A stretch of 64,000 bases of DNA from NCBI RefSeq assembly GCF_052065415.1, contig NZ_JBQHUB010000012.1:1-64000 (forward strand), read 5' to 3'. Below the pieces are notes generated by a model. The model was given only the letters and a program-made list of their open reading frames with translations, did not search any database and was not told where the DNA came from. This document shows positions 38,676 to 47,974 of this stretch, in pieces. The position numbers were made by a program, and so were the translations under genes. Position 1 is the first letter of the stretch; the number at the start of each line of letters is the position of its first letter. The DNA comes from Pseudoflavonifractor_A sp022772585. Its GTDB lineage: Bacteria > Bacillota > Clostridia > Oscillospirales > Oscillospiraceae.

Positions 38676-38864
38676 TTAATCGTCCCAGTCCGCGTAATCG
38701 TCAAACTCCGAGTGGCAGCAGCAGGCCTTCCCCGCGGACAGCTTCTCCTTGGCGCAGCCAAAGAAGGCCGCGATCTTGTCCCAGTATGCGATGATACAGC
38801 AGACCCCGGCGGCAATCGTCAGCGAGAGAGCCACGATCTTCAGCACAAAACGGGCGATTTTCAT
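38676..38864 (-). CDS. Small single-span membrane protein, unknown function
   Basis: 62 residues. One hydrophobic helix (about 7-26, VLKIVALSLTIAAGVCCIIAY), then an amphipathic stretch WDKIAAFFGCAKEKLSAGK, a CCCH cluster, and an acidic tail EFDDYADWDD. A strong AAGGAGG 8 bases before the ATG makes it a credible gene despite its size. I do not recognise the family. The Cys cluster beside an acidic tail could bind metal. Confidence 0.7.
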   Translation of the reverse strand: MKIARFVLKIVALSLTIAAGVCCIIAYWDKIAAFFGCAKEKLSAGKACCCHSEFDDYADWDD

Positions 38865-38960
38865 ATCCCGTCGCCTCCTTGTCCAAATGATAGTTTTAGT
38901 TTACACGCTTTCCGGCCAAATTACAATGCTTATCTGCCATACCGCAGTAAACTTTTTCCC

Positions 38961-38989
38961 TTGTAGTTTGCAGGGAAATAGAATATAAT
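38961..38989 (+). promoter_or_regulatory. Promoter of asp23-fakA
   Basis: TTGTAG (38961-38966), 17 bp, TATAAT (38984-38989). Confidence 0.78.
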
Positions 38990-39066
38990 AAAGAAACGAA
39001 TGGAAAGAAATCTGCCGCGTATTTTTACGCGGGTGCCAATTCTCGGATAGAAAGGAAGGGTCCTTT

Positions 39067-39417
39067 ATGAAGCTGCAGACCGAAAAGGGTGAGATCCGCA
39101 TCAGCAGCGAGGTGTTTACCAATATCACCGGCGCCGCGGCCACCAATTGCTACGGAGTGAAGGGCATGGCCATCCGCTCCAAGACCGACGGGCTGGTCCA
39201 CCTGCTCCGTCGGGAGTCCATGTCCAAGGGCGTGAAGGTCACTTATAACGACGATTCCAGCGTCTCCATCGAGCTGCATATTATCGTGGACAACGGCGTC
39301 AACCTGATGGCGGTGAGCCGCTCCATCATGAGCGAGGTCCGCTATATCGTCAGCCGCACCACCGGTGTGGAAGTCAAGAACGTGGACGTCTGCATCGACT
39401 CCATGGTCATCGGCTGA
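39067..39417 (+). CDS. Asp23/Gls24-family protein (YloU-like)
   Basis: 116 residues. The Asp23 domain is clear: GEIRISSEVFTNITGAAATNCYGVKGMAIRS at the start, then SIELHIIVDNGVNLMAVSRSIMSEVRYIVSRTTGVEVKNVDVCIDSM. The YloU-YloV (fakA) pair is conserved across Firmicutes. The protein is linked to the cell envelope and to lipid or stress functions, but its biochemistry is unsettled. It lies 30 bases upstream of fakA. Confidence 0.93.
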   Translation: MKLQTEKGEIRISSEVFTNITGAAATNCYGVKGMAIRSKTDGLVHLLRRESMSKGVKVTYNDDSSVSIELHIIVDNGVNLMAVSRSIMSEVRYIVSRTTGVEVKNVDVCIDSMVIG

Positions 39418-39447
39418 TCACCCCCATCGAAAGGAAGGAACACGGAC

Positions 39448-41139
39448 ATGAGAGAAACCATTGACGGGGCGCTGTTTGCACAGATGATCATCCACGCGTC
39501 GGCCTCCATCAACAGCCAGAAGCAGCACATCAACGAGCTCAACGTATTCCCGGTGCCCGACGGTGACACCGGCACCAATATGGGACTGACCATCAGTACC
39601 GCCGCCGCCGAGCTGCGCAAGAAGAAGTACCCCACTGTGGGCGAGGCCGCCGGCGCCAACGCCAACGCCCTGCTGCGGGGGGCCCGCGGCAATTCCGGCG
39701 TCATCCTCTCCCTGCTCTTCCGGGGCTTTGCCAAGGCTGTAAAGGAGAAGGAGACCATCGACGGCCGGGATCTGGCCATCGCGCTGGACTTCGGCGTGGC
39801 CGCCGCCTACAAGGCGGTAATGAAGCCCGCCGAGGGCACCATCCTCACCGTTTCCCGCCTGGCTGCCGCCCAGGCCGCCGCTGCCGCCCGGGAGAATCCT
39901 GCTCCCGAGGCAGTGCTGGAGGCCGCCATCCGCGAAGGTGAGGTGGCTCTGGCCGACACCGTGAATCAGAACCCGGTCCTGAAGAAGGCCGGCGTAGTGG
40001 ATGCCGGAGGCAAGGGCTTCCTGGTCATCCTCCAGGGTATGCTGGACGAGCTGCGGGGCGTGGCCATGCCTGAGGAAACCGGTGGGGAGGCCGACGCCCC
40101 CAAGGACAAGGCGGACTTCGCCATGATGAGCCAGGAGGAGATCACCTTTGCCTTTGACACGGTGTTCATCGTCCGCAAGGCCAGCGAGGACGTCAATCTG
40201 GTGCCCTTCCAGGCCTATCTCAACAGCATCGGCGACAGTCTGGTCATCGGCGAAAGCGACGATTCCTTCAAAGTCCACGTTCACACCAACATCCCCGGCG
40301 AGGCTCTGACCGAGGCCCAGAAGTACGGAACCCTGGAGCTGGCCAAGATCGAGAACATGCGCACCCAGGCCGACGATCTGGCCGCCGGACGGCACGTCCA
40401 GAGCACCGACGATCTGGACGCCGTGGAGGCTGAGCTGGAGGGCGGACATGAGGAGGCGCGCAAAGTGGCCGCTCCCGAAAAGAAGTACGGCGTGGTCACG
40501 GTCTGCGCCGGCGAGGGGCTTGCCGCTGTGTTCCACGACCTGGGGGTCGACGGGATCATCTCCGGCGGTCAGACCATGAACCCCTCTACCGAGGACATCA
40601 TGCGTGAGATTGACAAGACCCCCGCCGAGATCGTCTTTGTGCTGCCCAACAACAAGAACATCATCATGGCGGCTGAGCAGTGCGTTCCCCTGGCCGAGGG
40701 TAAAAAGGTGGTGGTCCTGCCCAGCAAGACCGTGCCTCAGGGCATTTCCGCCCTGCTGGTGATGGACCCCGAGGCCGGCGAGGAGGAGAACATTGCCGCC
40801 ATGACCGAGGCTCTGGGCCGGGTATCCACCAGCGAGATCACCTATGCCGCCCGGGATTCGGACTTTGATGGCTTTGCCATCAAGCAGGGCGATTACCTGG
40901 CCCTGGTGGAGCACCAGCTCTTCGGCACCGACCAGGATTTATCCGCCCTGCTGGAGCGGCTGGCCCGGTCCGACGCCTCCCAGCAGGCCGAGTTCATCAG
41001 CATCTTCTACGGCGTGGATGTGTCGGAGGAGGACGCCCAGAAGGCCCTGGGCCTCTTCCAGGCTGCCTGCCCCAATGCCGAGATCACCCTGCTCTCCGGC
41101 GGTCAGCCCGTCTATTACTACATGATCTCCGCCGAGTGA
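39448..41139 (+). CDS. fakA: Fatty acid kinase catalytic subunit (DAK2/DegV-linked, YloV)
   Basis: FakA phosphorylates fatty acids held by FakB (DegV) proteins for membrane lipid synthesis. 563 residues, standard length. The N-terminal DAK2 domain (1-205) contains NVFPVPDGDTGTNMGLT (metal/nucleotide site), RGARGNSGVILSLLFRGFAK and VVDAGGKGFLVILQGM. The middle FakA domain has VHVHTNIPGEALTEAQKYGTLELAKIENM, and the C-terminal DegV-like domain includes DGIISGGQTMNPSTEDIM and LPNNKNIIMAAEQ. No fakB gene is in this window. Confidence 0.95.
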   Translation: MRETIDGALFAQMIIHASASINSQKQHINELNVFPVPDGDTGTNMGLTISTAAAELRKKKYPTVGEAAGANANALLRGARGNSGVILSLLFRGFAKAVKEKETIDGRDLAIALDFGVAAAYKAVMKPAEGTILTVSRLAAAQAAAAARENPAPEAVLEAAIREGEVALADTVNQNPVLKKAGVVDAGGKGFLVILQGMLDELRGVAMPEETGGEADAPKDKADFAMMSQEEITFAFDTVFIVRKASEDVNLVPFQAYLNSIGDSLVIGESDDSFKVHVHTNIPGEALTEAQKYGTLELAKIENMRTQADDLAAGRHVQSTDDLDAVEAELEGGHEEARKVAAPEKKYGVVTVCAGEGLAAVFHDLGVDGIISGGQTMNPSTEDIMREIDKTPAEIVFVLPNNKNIIMAAEQCVPLAEGKKVVVLPSKTVPQGISALLVMDPEAGEEENIAAMTEALGRVSTSEITYAARDSDFDGFAIKQGDYLALVEHQLFGTDQDLSALLERLARSDASQQAEFISIFYGVDVSEEDAQKALGLFQAACPNAEITLLSGGQPVYYYMISAE

Positions 41140-41150
41140 TCTTTTCTTTA

Positions 41151-41189
41151 AAAATTCCGTTCCGTGGTCACGGAACGGAATTTTTTTGC
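41151..41189 (+). terminator. Terminator of asp23-fakA
   Basis: AAATTCCGTTCCGTG/CACGGAACGGAATTT stem followed by a T run. Confidence 0.92.
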
Positions 41190-41224
41190 ATAAAAAAGCC
41201 GCCCGGCGGAACGCCGGGCGGCCA
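41190..41224 (-). terminator. Terminator of the amino acid ABC operon
   Basis: GCCGCCCGGC/GCCGGGCGGC stem around GGAAC, followed on minus by TTTTTTATG. Confidence 0.9.
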
Positions 41225-41237
41225 AAACACGATTTGC

Positions 41238-41960
41238 TTACAGCACCTTGGAGAGGAAATCGATGGTGCGCTGTTCCTTGGGGTTTGCAAAAAAGGCGTG
41301 GGGCTCGTTCTGCTCCAGGATGTGGCCGCCGTCCATGAAGAGGACGCGGGTGCCCACCTCCCGGGCAAAACCCATCTCGTGGGTGACCACCGCCATGGTC
41401 ATCCCCTCCTCCGCCAGCTCCTTCATGACCTGGAGCACCTCGCCCACCATCTCGGGGTCCAGGGCGGAGGTAGGCTCGTCGAAGAGCATGACCTTGGGCT
41501 TCATGGCCAGGGCGCGGACGATGGCGATACGCTGCTTCTGGCCGCCGGAGAGCTGCGCGGGATAGGCGTCAGCCTTGTCCAGCAGGTCCACCCGCTTGAG
41601 CAGACGGATGGCCTCCTCGTCGGCCTCGGCCTGTTTCATCAGGCCGGTGCGCACCGGGGCCAGAGTGATGTTCTTCCGAATGGTCATATTGGGGAAAAGG
41701 TTGAAGTGCTGGAACACCATGCCCATCTGGCGGCGCACCGCGTCGATGTCCACCTTGGGATCGGTGATCTCGGTACCGTTAAAGGTGATCGTACCGGACG
41801 TGGGGGTCTCCAGCAGGTTGAGGCAGCGCAGGAAGGTGGACTTGCCGGAGCCGGAAGGCCCGATGATGACCACCTTTTCGCCCGGTGCAATATGCTCCGA
41901 AATGTCATCCAGCACCAGATGGTCGCCGAAGGACTTGGAGAGGTGTTTAACGTCGATCAC
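41238..41960 (-). CDS. Polar amino acid ABC transporter ATPase
   Basis: 240 residues of the GlnQ/ArtR family. It has Walker A GPSGSGKST, Q-loop VFQHFNLFPNMT, signature LSGGQKQRIAIVRAL, Walker B VMLFDEPTSALDP, H-loop VVTHEMGFA, and the family's EQ(N)EPHAFFANPKEQRTIDFLSKVL end. Its start overlaps the permease stop by 14 bases. It powers import through the permease encoded just upstream. Confidence 0.95.
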   Translation of the reverse strand: MIDVKHLSKSFGDHLVLDDISEHIAPGEKVVIIGPSGSGKSTFLRCLNLLETPTSGTITFNGTEITDPKVDIDAVRRQMGMVFQHFNLFPNMTIRKNITLAPVRTGLMKQAEADEEAIRLLKRVDLLDKADAYPAQLSGGQKQRIAIVRALAMKPKVMLFDEPTSALDPEMVGEVLQVMKELAEEGMTMAVVTHEMGFAREVGTRVLFMDGGHILEQNEPHAFFANPKEQRTIDFLSKVL

Positions 41961-42702
41961 TTTGACGCAGCCTCCTTTCCAGCTTGCCCTGGAGCCAGGT
42001 GAGCAGGATCACAAAGACCAGATAGATCACAGCAGCTCCAAGATAGGGGAACATAACCTCATAGGTCTTGGTGCCCACAGCCTGGGCGTAATAGAGCAGC
42101 TCCGCCGAGCCGATGGCGGAGACCAGGGAGGTATCCTTGAAGAGGGTGATGAACTCGTTGCCCAGGGCGGGTAGAATGTTCTTGAAGGCCTGGGGAATGA
42201 TGATAAAGCGCATGGTGTCCAGATAGTTCAGGCCCAGGGAGCGGCCCGCCTCGTTCTGGCCCGCGTCCACGCTCATCAGTCCGCCCCGGACGATCTCCGC
42301 CACATAGGCGCCCGAGTTGATGCCCAGGCCGATAACGCCCACCAGGAAGCGGTTTCGGCTGGACTTGAAGATCACGAAGCCCCAGATCAGCAGCTGCACC
42401 AGCATGGGGGTGCCCCGGATCACGGTGGTATACACCTGGCACAGGGCGTTCACCAGACCCAGGACCGGGTTGCGTCTGCCTACCCGCTGCTGATCGTGGG
42501 AGGTGCGGACCACCGCCACCAGCACACCCAGAATAACGCCGAAGATCAGGGCGATGACCGTCAGTTCCAGAGTGGTCACGACGCCCTGGAGGTAGAGCTT
42601 CCAGCGGTCGCCATAGATGAAAGCGGTGTAGAACTTCACGAATGTATTTTCCCAGAAGCTCAGATCGGTGCTGCCCACCAGTTGTTCGTAGAGCGCCGCC
42701 AT
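41947..42702 (-). CDS. Polar amino acid ABC transporter permease
   Basis: 251 residues, His/Glu/Gln/Arg/opine type (HisM/ArtQ). TM1-5 with LQGVVTTLELTVIALIFGVILGV, YTTVIRGTPMLVQLL, and the EAA loop EAGRSLGLNYLDTMRFIIIPQAFKNILPALGNEFITLFKDTSL, which docks the ATPase. GAGGAGG precedes the ATG. One permease gene is present, so the channel is probably a homodimer. Confidence 0.94.
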   Translation of the reverse strand: MAALYEQLVGSTDLSFWENTFVKFYTAFIYGDRWKLYLQGVVTTLELTVIALIFGVILGVLVAVVRTSHDQQRVGRRNPVLGLVNALCQVYTTVIRGTPMLVQLLIWGFVIFKSSRNRFLVGVIGLGINSGAYVAEIVRGGLMSVDAGQNEAGRSLGLNYLDTMRFIIIPQAFKNILPALGNEFITLFKDTSLVSAIGSAELLYYAQAVGTKTYEVMFPYLGAAVIYLVFVILLTWLQGKLERRLRQSDRR

Positions 42703-42722
42703 ATGCTTCCTCCTCTCTTACC

Positions 42723-42757
42723 GGAAAAAAAGGCGGCCGCTGGGGCCGCCCCTTTTC
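42723..42757 (-). terminator. Attenuating terminator between binding-protein and permease genes
   Basis: GGCGGCC...GGCCGCC stem followed on minus by TTTTTTT. Partial read-through would give more binding protein than permease, as is common in ABC operons. Confidence 0.82.
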
Positions 42758-42766
42758 CTGTTTTTA

Positions 42767-43567
42767 TTATTCGGCGGTAATGTACTTGTCGATGATGGAC
42801 TGCACCGTACCGTCATCGATAAGGGTCTTCAGCGCGCCGTTGACGGCATCCAGCAGCTCAGTGTTGCCCTTGGCCATGCCGATAGCATACTCTTCGGTGA
42901 CATACTCGGTGTCCAGGATGGTCAGGCCGGGGTTGGCCTTCACAAACTCCTGGGCGGGAGCGCTGTCGATGACCACACAGTCCACCTGGCCGCCCAGCAG
43001 GGCCTGCACGGCGGTGGCGCCGTTGTCATAGGCGGTGACATGGTCCTCACCGTAGTCGTCGGAACAGTAGATGTAGCCGGTGGTACCCCGCTGGGTGCCG
43101 ATCATCTTCTCGCCCAGATTGTCCACGGTCACGTCGCTGCCCTCGGGCACAATGATGACCTGAACGGCGGTGGTGTAGGTATCGGAAAACTCCATGACCT
43201 GCTTGCGCTCGTCAGTAACGGAAACACCGGCCATGACGATGTCGCTCTGGCCGTTCTGAGCGGCCAGGAGGGCGGCGTCAAAGTCCATGTCATCCACTAC
43301 CAGCTCCAGGCCCAGCTTCTCGGCGATGGCGCCGGCCACCTCTACGTCGATGCCCTCAAAAGAGCCGTCGTCCGCCACCATCTCATAGGGAGGGAAGGCG
43401 GCGTTGGTGGACATATGCAGCTTACCGGCCTCCACCGTGGAAACCGCGGAGCCAGCGGGAGCGCTGGCGGCAGGGGAGCTGGGCTGAGCGGCGGTACCGC
43501 TGCCGCAGCCGGCCAGCAGCGTCAGGGACAGGGCAGCGGCCATGCCCAGAGCAAAGATCTTTTTCAT
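42767..43567 (-). CDS. Amino acid ABC transporter substrate-binding lipoprotein
   Basis: 266 residues, family 3 (ArtJ/HisJ type). It has a lipoprotein signal with SLTLLAGCG (Cys at about residue 20) and a Ser/Ala/Pro linker. The domain follows: KLHMSTNAAFPPYEMVADDGSFEGIDVEVAGAIAEKLGLE, then MAGVSVTDERKQVMEFSDTY and IGTQRGTTGY. I use the ATG at 43567 (GGAG 9 bases upstream); an in-frame ATG at 43573 is possible. The operator-like palindrome upstream suggests arginine or another basic amino acid as ligand, but this is inference. Confidence 0.94.
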   Translation of the reverse strand: MKKIFALGMAAALSLTLLAGCGSGTAAQPSSPAASAPAGSAVSTVEAGKLHMSTNAAFPPYEMVADDGSFEGIDVEVAGAIAEKLGLELVVDDMDFDAALLAAQNGQSDIVMAGVSVTDERKQVMEFSDTYTTAVQVIIVPEGSDVTVDNLGEKMIGTQRGTTGYIYCSDDYGEDHVTAYDNGATAVQALLGGQVDCVVIDSAPAQEFVKANPGLTILDTEYVTEEYAIGMAKGNTELLDAVNGALKTLIDDGTVQSIIDKYITAE

Positions 43568-43643
43568 ATTCATCGTCTCCTAATCGATTCTTCCGCGGGC
43601 GGTCTTTCCTGTTCCGCCCGTTGTCTGGCTGAGGTATGGTTTG

Positions 43644-43671
43644 ATTATACACCATATTCATAAAAATGCAA
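43644..43671 (-). promoter_or_regulatory. Promoter of the amino acid ABC operon
   Basis: Read on minus: TTGCAT (43666-43671), 16 bp, TATAAT (43644-43649). The -35 and spacer are covered by a long inverted repeat. Confidence 0.85.
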
Positions 43672-43696
43672 GCCTTTTCTGCATATTTATGAATAT
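43654..43696. promoter_or_regulatory. Candidate operator (17-bp inverted repeat, possibly ArgR-like)
   Basis: ATATTCATAAAAATGCA (43654-43670) and TGCATATTTATGAATAT (43680-43696) are inverted copies with one mismatch. The repeat overlaps the -35 and spacer of the transporter promoter. The TGAATA/TATTCA content recalls the ARG box, though the half-site spacing is not a textbook match. A repressor bound here would block the promoter. Confidence 0.6.
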
Positions 43697-43783
43697 GACC
43701 AACCCAGAGCAGAAATGGTTCCATGACTTGTGCATCGTGCCCATATTCCTCAATTCCTCCACTTCAGCGGCGCAAATCGTGAA

Positions 43784-43815
43784 AAAAGAGGCAGAGCAAA
43801 TGCTCTGCCTCTTTT
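43784..43815 (-). terminator. Terminator of the peptide-binding-protein gene
   Basis: A 15-bp stem AAAAGAGGCAGAGCA (43784-43798) pairs with 43801-43815 and has a T run on minus. Confidence 0.92.
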
Positions 43816-43834
43816 CCCTTATGCAGTACGTGGC

Positions 43835-45568
43835 TTAGCCGCGGGTGGTGTACATGAAGAAGTAGAAACCCAAGGGGGTATAATAAGCGCCGTTGATCTC
43901 GCTGTCCATCATAAACTTCTCAGTGTAGAAGTAGATGGGACCCAGGGCCCAGTCCTGACCGATGATGATATCCTCGGCCTCATGCATGGCGGCCATACGC
44001 TCGGCGGGATCGGAGGTGGACATGGCCTTCTTGATGGCGGCATCGTAGTTGGCATTGACATACTGGGCGTCGTTGTTGCCGCCGCCGGTCAGCCACATAT
44101 CCAGGAAGGACATGGGATCGTTGTAGTCAGCGATCCAGCCGTTGCGGGCGATCTGGTAGTCGCCGTCCTTACGGGTCTGCAGGAACACGGACCAGTCCTG
44201 GTTCTCCAGCTTGACCTCAACGCCCAGGCCGTTCTTCCACTGAGACTGCAGGGCCTCGCCCACGGCCTTGTGGTTGTCGGAGGTGTTGTAGAGGTAGGTC
44301 ACCACGGGGAAGGTGGAGCGGTCCTCATAGCCGGCCTCGTCCAGCAGGCGGTTGGCCTCCTTCAGGTTGGCCTGGTAGGTGGCGTCGTCCACGGGAGCGT
44401 TCCAGTAGTCGCCGCCCACGGTGCGGAAGTCGTCGCCGGTGGCGCCCTCGACGTCATACACGCCGGCGGGCACAAAGCCGGTGGCGGGGACCTGACCGGT
44501 CTGGGTCACCTTCTCCACGATGTACTTGGAGTCGATGGCCAGGGTGAAGGCCTTGCGGACACGCCAGTCGTCGAAGGGAGCCTTCTGGGTCTGGTAGCAG
44601 ACATAGTAGGTGCCGATGTAGTCCACGATCTCCATCTTGCCGTCGGCAAGCAGAGTGGGGATCTCGTCCACGGGCATGTCGTTGATGAACTGCAGCTCGC
44701 CGGAGTTATAGGCGGCCAGCATGGCGTTCTGGTCGTCCATCAGCTTGAAGGTGATGGTGTCGGGACCCAGCTTGTCATAGTCATAGTACTCGGGGTTCTT
44801 CTCCATGACGATCTGGGAGTTGTGCTTCCACTCCACCATCTTGTAGGCGCCGTTGCCGATGTAGGTGGCGGGATCGAAGGTCCACTCGTCGCCGGCGGCA
44901 GCGATCATATCCTCACGGATGGGCAGCAGGGCGGGGAAAGCGGTGACCTCCAGGAAATAGGGGCAGTCGTAGGACAGGGTGACCTCCAGGGTCTTGTCGT
45001 CCACGGCCTTGACAGCCAGGGTGTCGGGTTCGGCGTTGCCGTCGTGAATGTCCTGATAGCCCGCGATCATGCCGGCCATGTTCTCATAGTCAGAGGCGGT
45101 CTTGGGGTCAACCAGGCGCTTCCAGGCATACTCAAAGTCGCCGGCGGTGACGTCCTTGCCGTCGGACCACTTGATGTCGCTGCGCAGCTTGAAGGTGTAG
45201 GTGACGGTGCCATCGCCGTTGTCCGTCTTCTCATAGGACTCGGCCTGGCCATTGACCAGCTCGGCGGCGTTGACGTTGCCGGCCACGTTGGTACCGGTGT
45301 CGCCCCACTTCATCAGGCCCTCGAACATGTGCTGGACCATGATGGCGCCGTCAACGGAGCTGTTCAGGGTGGGGTCGATGGTCTGAGGCTCGGACGCGAT
45401 GCACAGGGAGAGGTTGAACCCTTCGCTGGCAGCGGGGGTGCTGGCCTCGGGCGCGCTGCTGCCCTGGGGCGCGGAAGGCTGGGACGCATTGGTGTTGCCG
45501 CAGCCGGCGAGCAGGGTCGCCATCATGGCGCCAGCCAGAGCCAGAGCCAGAAGCTTGCTCTTCTTCAT
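43835..45568 (-). CDS. oppA: Oligopeptide ABC transporter substrate-binding lipoprotein
   Basis: 577 residues, family 5 (OppA/MppA). The lipoprotein signal LAGAMMATLLAGCG (Cys about residue 23) is followed by an Ala/Pro/Ser linker. The domain starts FNLSLCIASEPQTIDPTLNSSVDGAIMVQHMFEGLMKW and includes TVTYTFKLRSDIKWSDGKDVTAGDFEYAWKRLVDP, the usual OppA signature. The ATG at 45568 has GGAGGT 7 bases upstream; the frame extends to 45670 but that part is the hairpin leader. It has its own promoter and terminator, so it is made separately from the permease and ATPase genes at 45828-50250. Confidence 0.95.
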   Translation of the reverse strand: MKKSKLLALALAGAMMATLLAGCGNTNASQPSAPQGSSAPEASTPAASEGFNLSLCIASEPQTIDPTLNSSVDGAIMVQHMFEGLMKWGDTGTNVAGNVNAAELVNGQAESYEKTDNGDGTVTYTFKLRSDIKWSDGKDVTAGDFEYAWKRLVDPKTASDYENMAGMIAGYQDIHDGNAEPDTLAVKAVDDKTLEVTLSYDCPYFLEVTAFPALLPIREDMIAAAGDEWTFDPATYIGNGAYKMVEWKHNSQIVMEKNPEYYDYDKLGPDTITFKLMDDQNAMLAAYNSGELQFINDMPVDEIPTLLADGKMEIVDYIGTYYVCYQTQKAPFDDWRVRKAFTLAIDSKYIVEKVTQTGQVPATGFVPAGVYDVEGATGDDFRTVGGDYWNAPVDDATYQANLKEANRLLDEAGYEDRSTFPVVTYLYNTSDNHKAVGEALQSQWKNGLGVEVKLENQDWSVFLQTRKDGDYQIARNGWIADYNDPMSFLDMWLTGGGNNDAQYVNANYDAAIKKAMSTSDPAERMAAMHEAEDIIIGQDWALGPIYFYTEKFMMDSEINGAYYTPLGFYFFMYTTRG

Positions 45569-45607
45569 TTGCTGTACCTCCAATAAAATTCTTTGTATCT
45601 CCACGCT

Positions 45608-45682
45608 GGTCTCAGCGCGATACACAGGACGCTCAGCTGTCCTGCAGTGCAGGACAGCCAGGAGCCCCATGGGGCTCCTGAA
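45608..45682 (-). repeat. Tandem stable hairpins in the oppA leader
   Basis: Two perfect stems sit next to each other near the expected 5' end of the message: AGGAGCCCC/GGGGCTCCT (45661-45680) and GCTGTCCTGCA/TGCAGGACAGC (about 45636-45658). The repeated CAGGACGCT nearby could form an alternative pairing. They probably protect the message, or offer a switchable fold. Confidence 0.55.
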
Positions 45683-45698
45683 GCTGAAGTATAGTTGA

Positions 45699-45727
45699 TT
45701 ATATCATGTGACGGCAATACTGTAAAG
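45699..45727 (-). promoter_or_regulatory. oppA promoter
   Basis: Read on minus: TTTACA (45722-45727), 17 bp, TATAAT (45699-45704). Confidence 0.82.
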
Positions 45728-45827
45728 TAATTGTTTCAAAATTGTTAACTGAAATCAGAGAACAATTTATTGGAAAAACCGGAATATTGCCCGCCTTTTT
45801 CTTTCTTTTTTGCACTGCTGTGCTAAA

Positions 45828-46896
45828 TCATCCGAGCTTGTCCACCAGATGGCAGGCCACCCAGTGGCCGGTCTCCACCTCGCGGAACTCGGGTGCGCAC
45901 CGGCTGCACTGCTCCGTGGCATACGGACAGCGGGTGTGGAACCGGCAGCCGGAGGGCGGATTCATGGGCGAAGGGATATCGCCCTGGAGCACGATGCGCT
46001 TCCGGCCGCGGCTGATCTCGGGGTCAGGCACGGGCACGGCGGAGAGCAGGGTCTGGGTGTAGGGGTGGAGGGGGTGCCGGTTGAGCTCATAGCTCTCGGC
46101 CAGCTCCACCAGGCTGCCCAGATACATGACGCCGATGCGGTTGGAAATGTGGCGCACCACGCTCAGGTCATGGGCGATAAACAGGTACGTCAGGCCCATA
46201 TCGCTCTGCATGTCCTCCAGCATGTTGACCACCTGGGACTGGATGGACACGTCCAGGGCGGAGATGGGCTCGTCGCACACGATGAACTCGGGCTTGACCG
46301 CCAGGGCACGGGCAATGCCCACGCGCTGCTGCTGGCCGCCGGAGAACTCGTGTGGATAGCGGTTGGCGTGCTCGGTGTTGAGTCCCACCATGCTCAGCAG
46401 TTCCTTGATGCGCTCGGTGCGCTCGGCCTTGCTGGAGTAAAGCTTGTGGATGTCCAGCGCCTCGCCGATGATCTCGCCCACCGTCATGCGGGGGTCCAGG
46501 CTGGCGGAGGGGTCCTGAAAGATGATCTGCATCTTCCGGCGGTAGGGCAGCATATTCACCGCCCGGGGCTTGGGCACGCTGACATGGACCATCTCCTCCT
46601 TCTCCACGGTGGAACCGTCCTTCTCCTTGACCTCAACGGTCTTGCGCTGCCAGGGGTCCTCCCCCTCGAAGATGGTTTCGCCCCCGTAGATAATCTTACC
46701 GGAGGTGGGCTCATGGAGCCGGAGGATGGTGCGGCCCAGGGTGGTCTTGCCGCAGCCGGACTCGCCCACCAGGCCCAGGGTCTCGCCCTTTTCGATATAG
46801 AGGGACACGTTCTCCACGGCCTGGACGCCGGGTCCCTTGGTCCCCTTGACGTGGAAGTACTTCTTCAGGTTCTGTACTTCCAGCAGGATCTCCTTC

Positions 46897-46904
<8 letters not shown>
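45828..46904 (-). CDS. oppF: Oligopeptide ABC transporter ATPase OppF
   Basis: 358 residues. Walker A GESGCGKTT, Q-loop IIFQDPSASLDPRMT, signature SGGQQQRVGIARAL, Walker B FIVCDEPISALDV, H-loop IAHDLSVVRH. The C-terminal oligopeptide/dipeptide extension carries a Cys cluster (CRFHTRCPYATEQCSRCAPE), the usual iron-sulfur-like site of OppD/F. A charged insert (about 85-110, TVEVKEKDGSTVEKEEMVHV) is longer than usual. It overlaps oppD by 8 bases. Last gene of the permease operon. Confidence 0.94.
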
Positions 46905-47955
<1,051 letters not shown>

Positions 47956-47974
47956 GATATCGTCTCCTCCTTTC

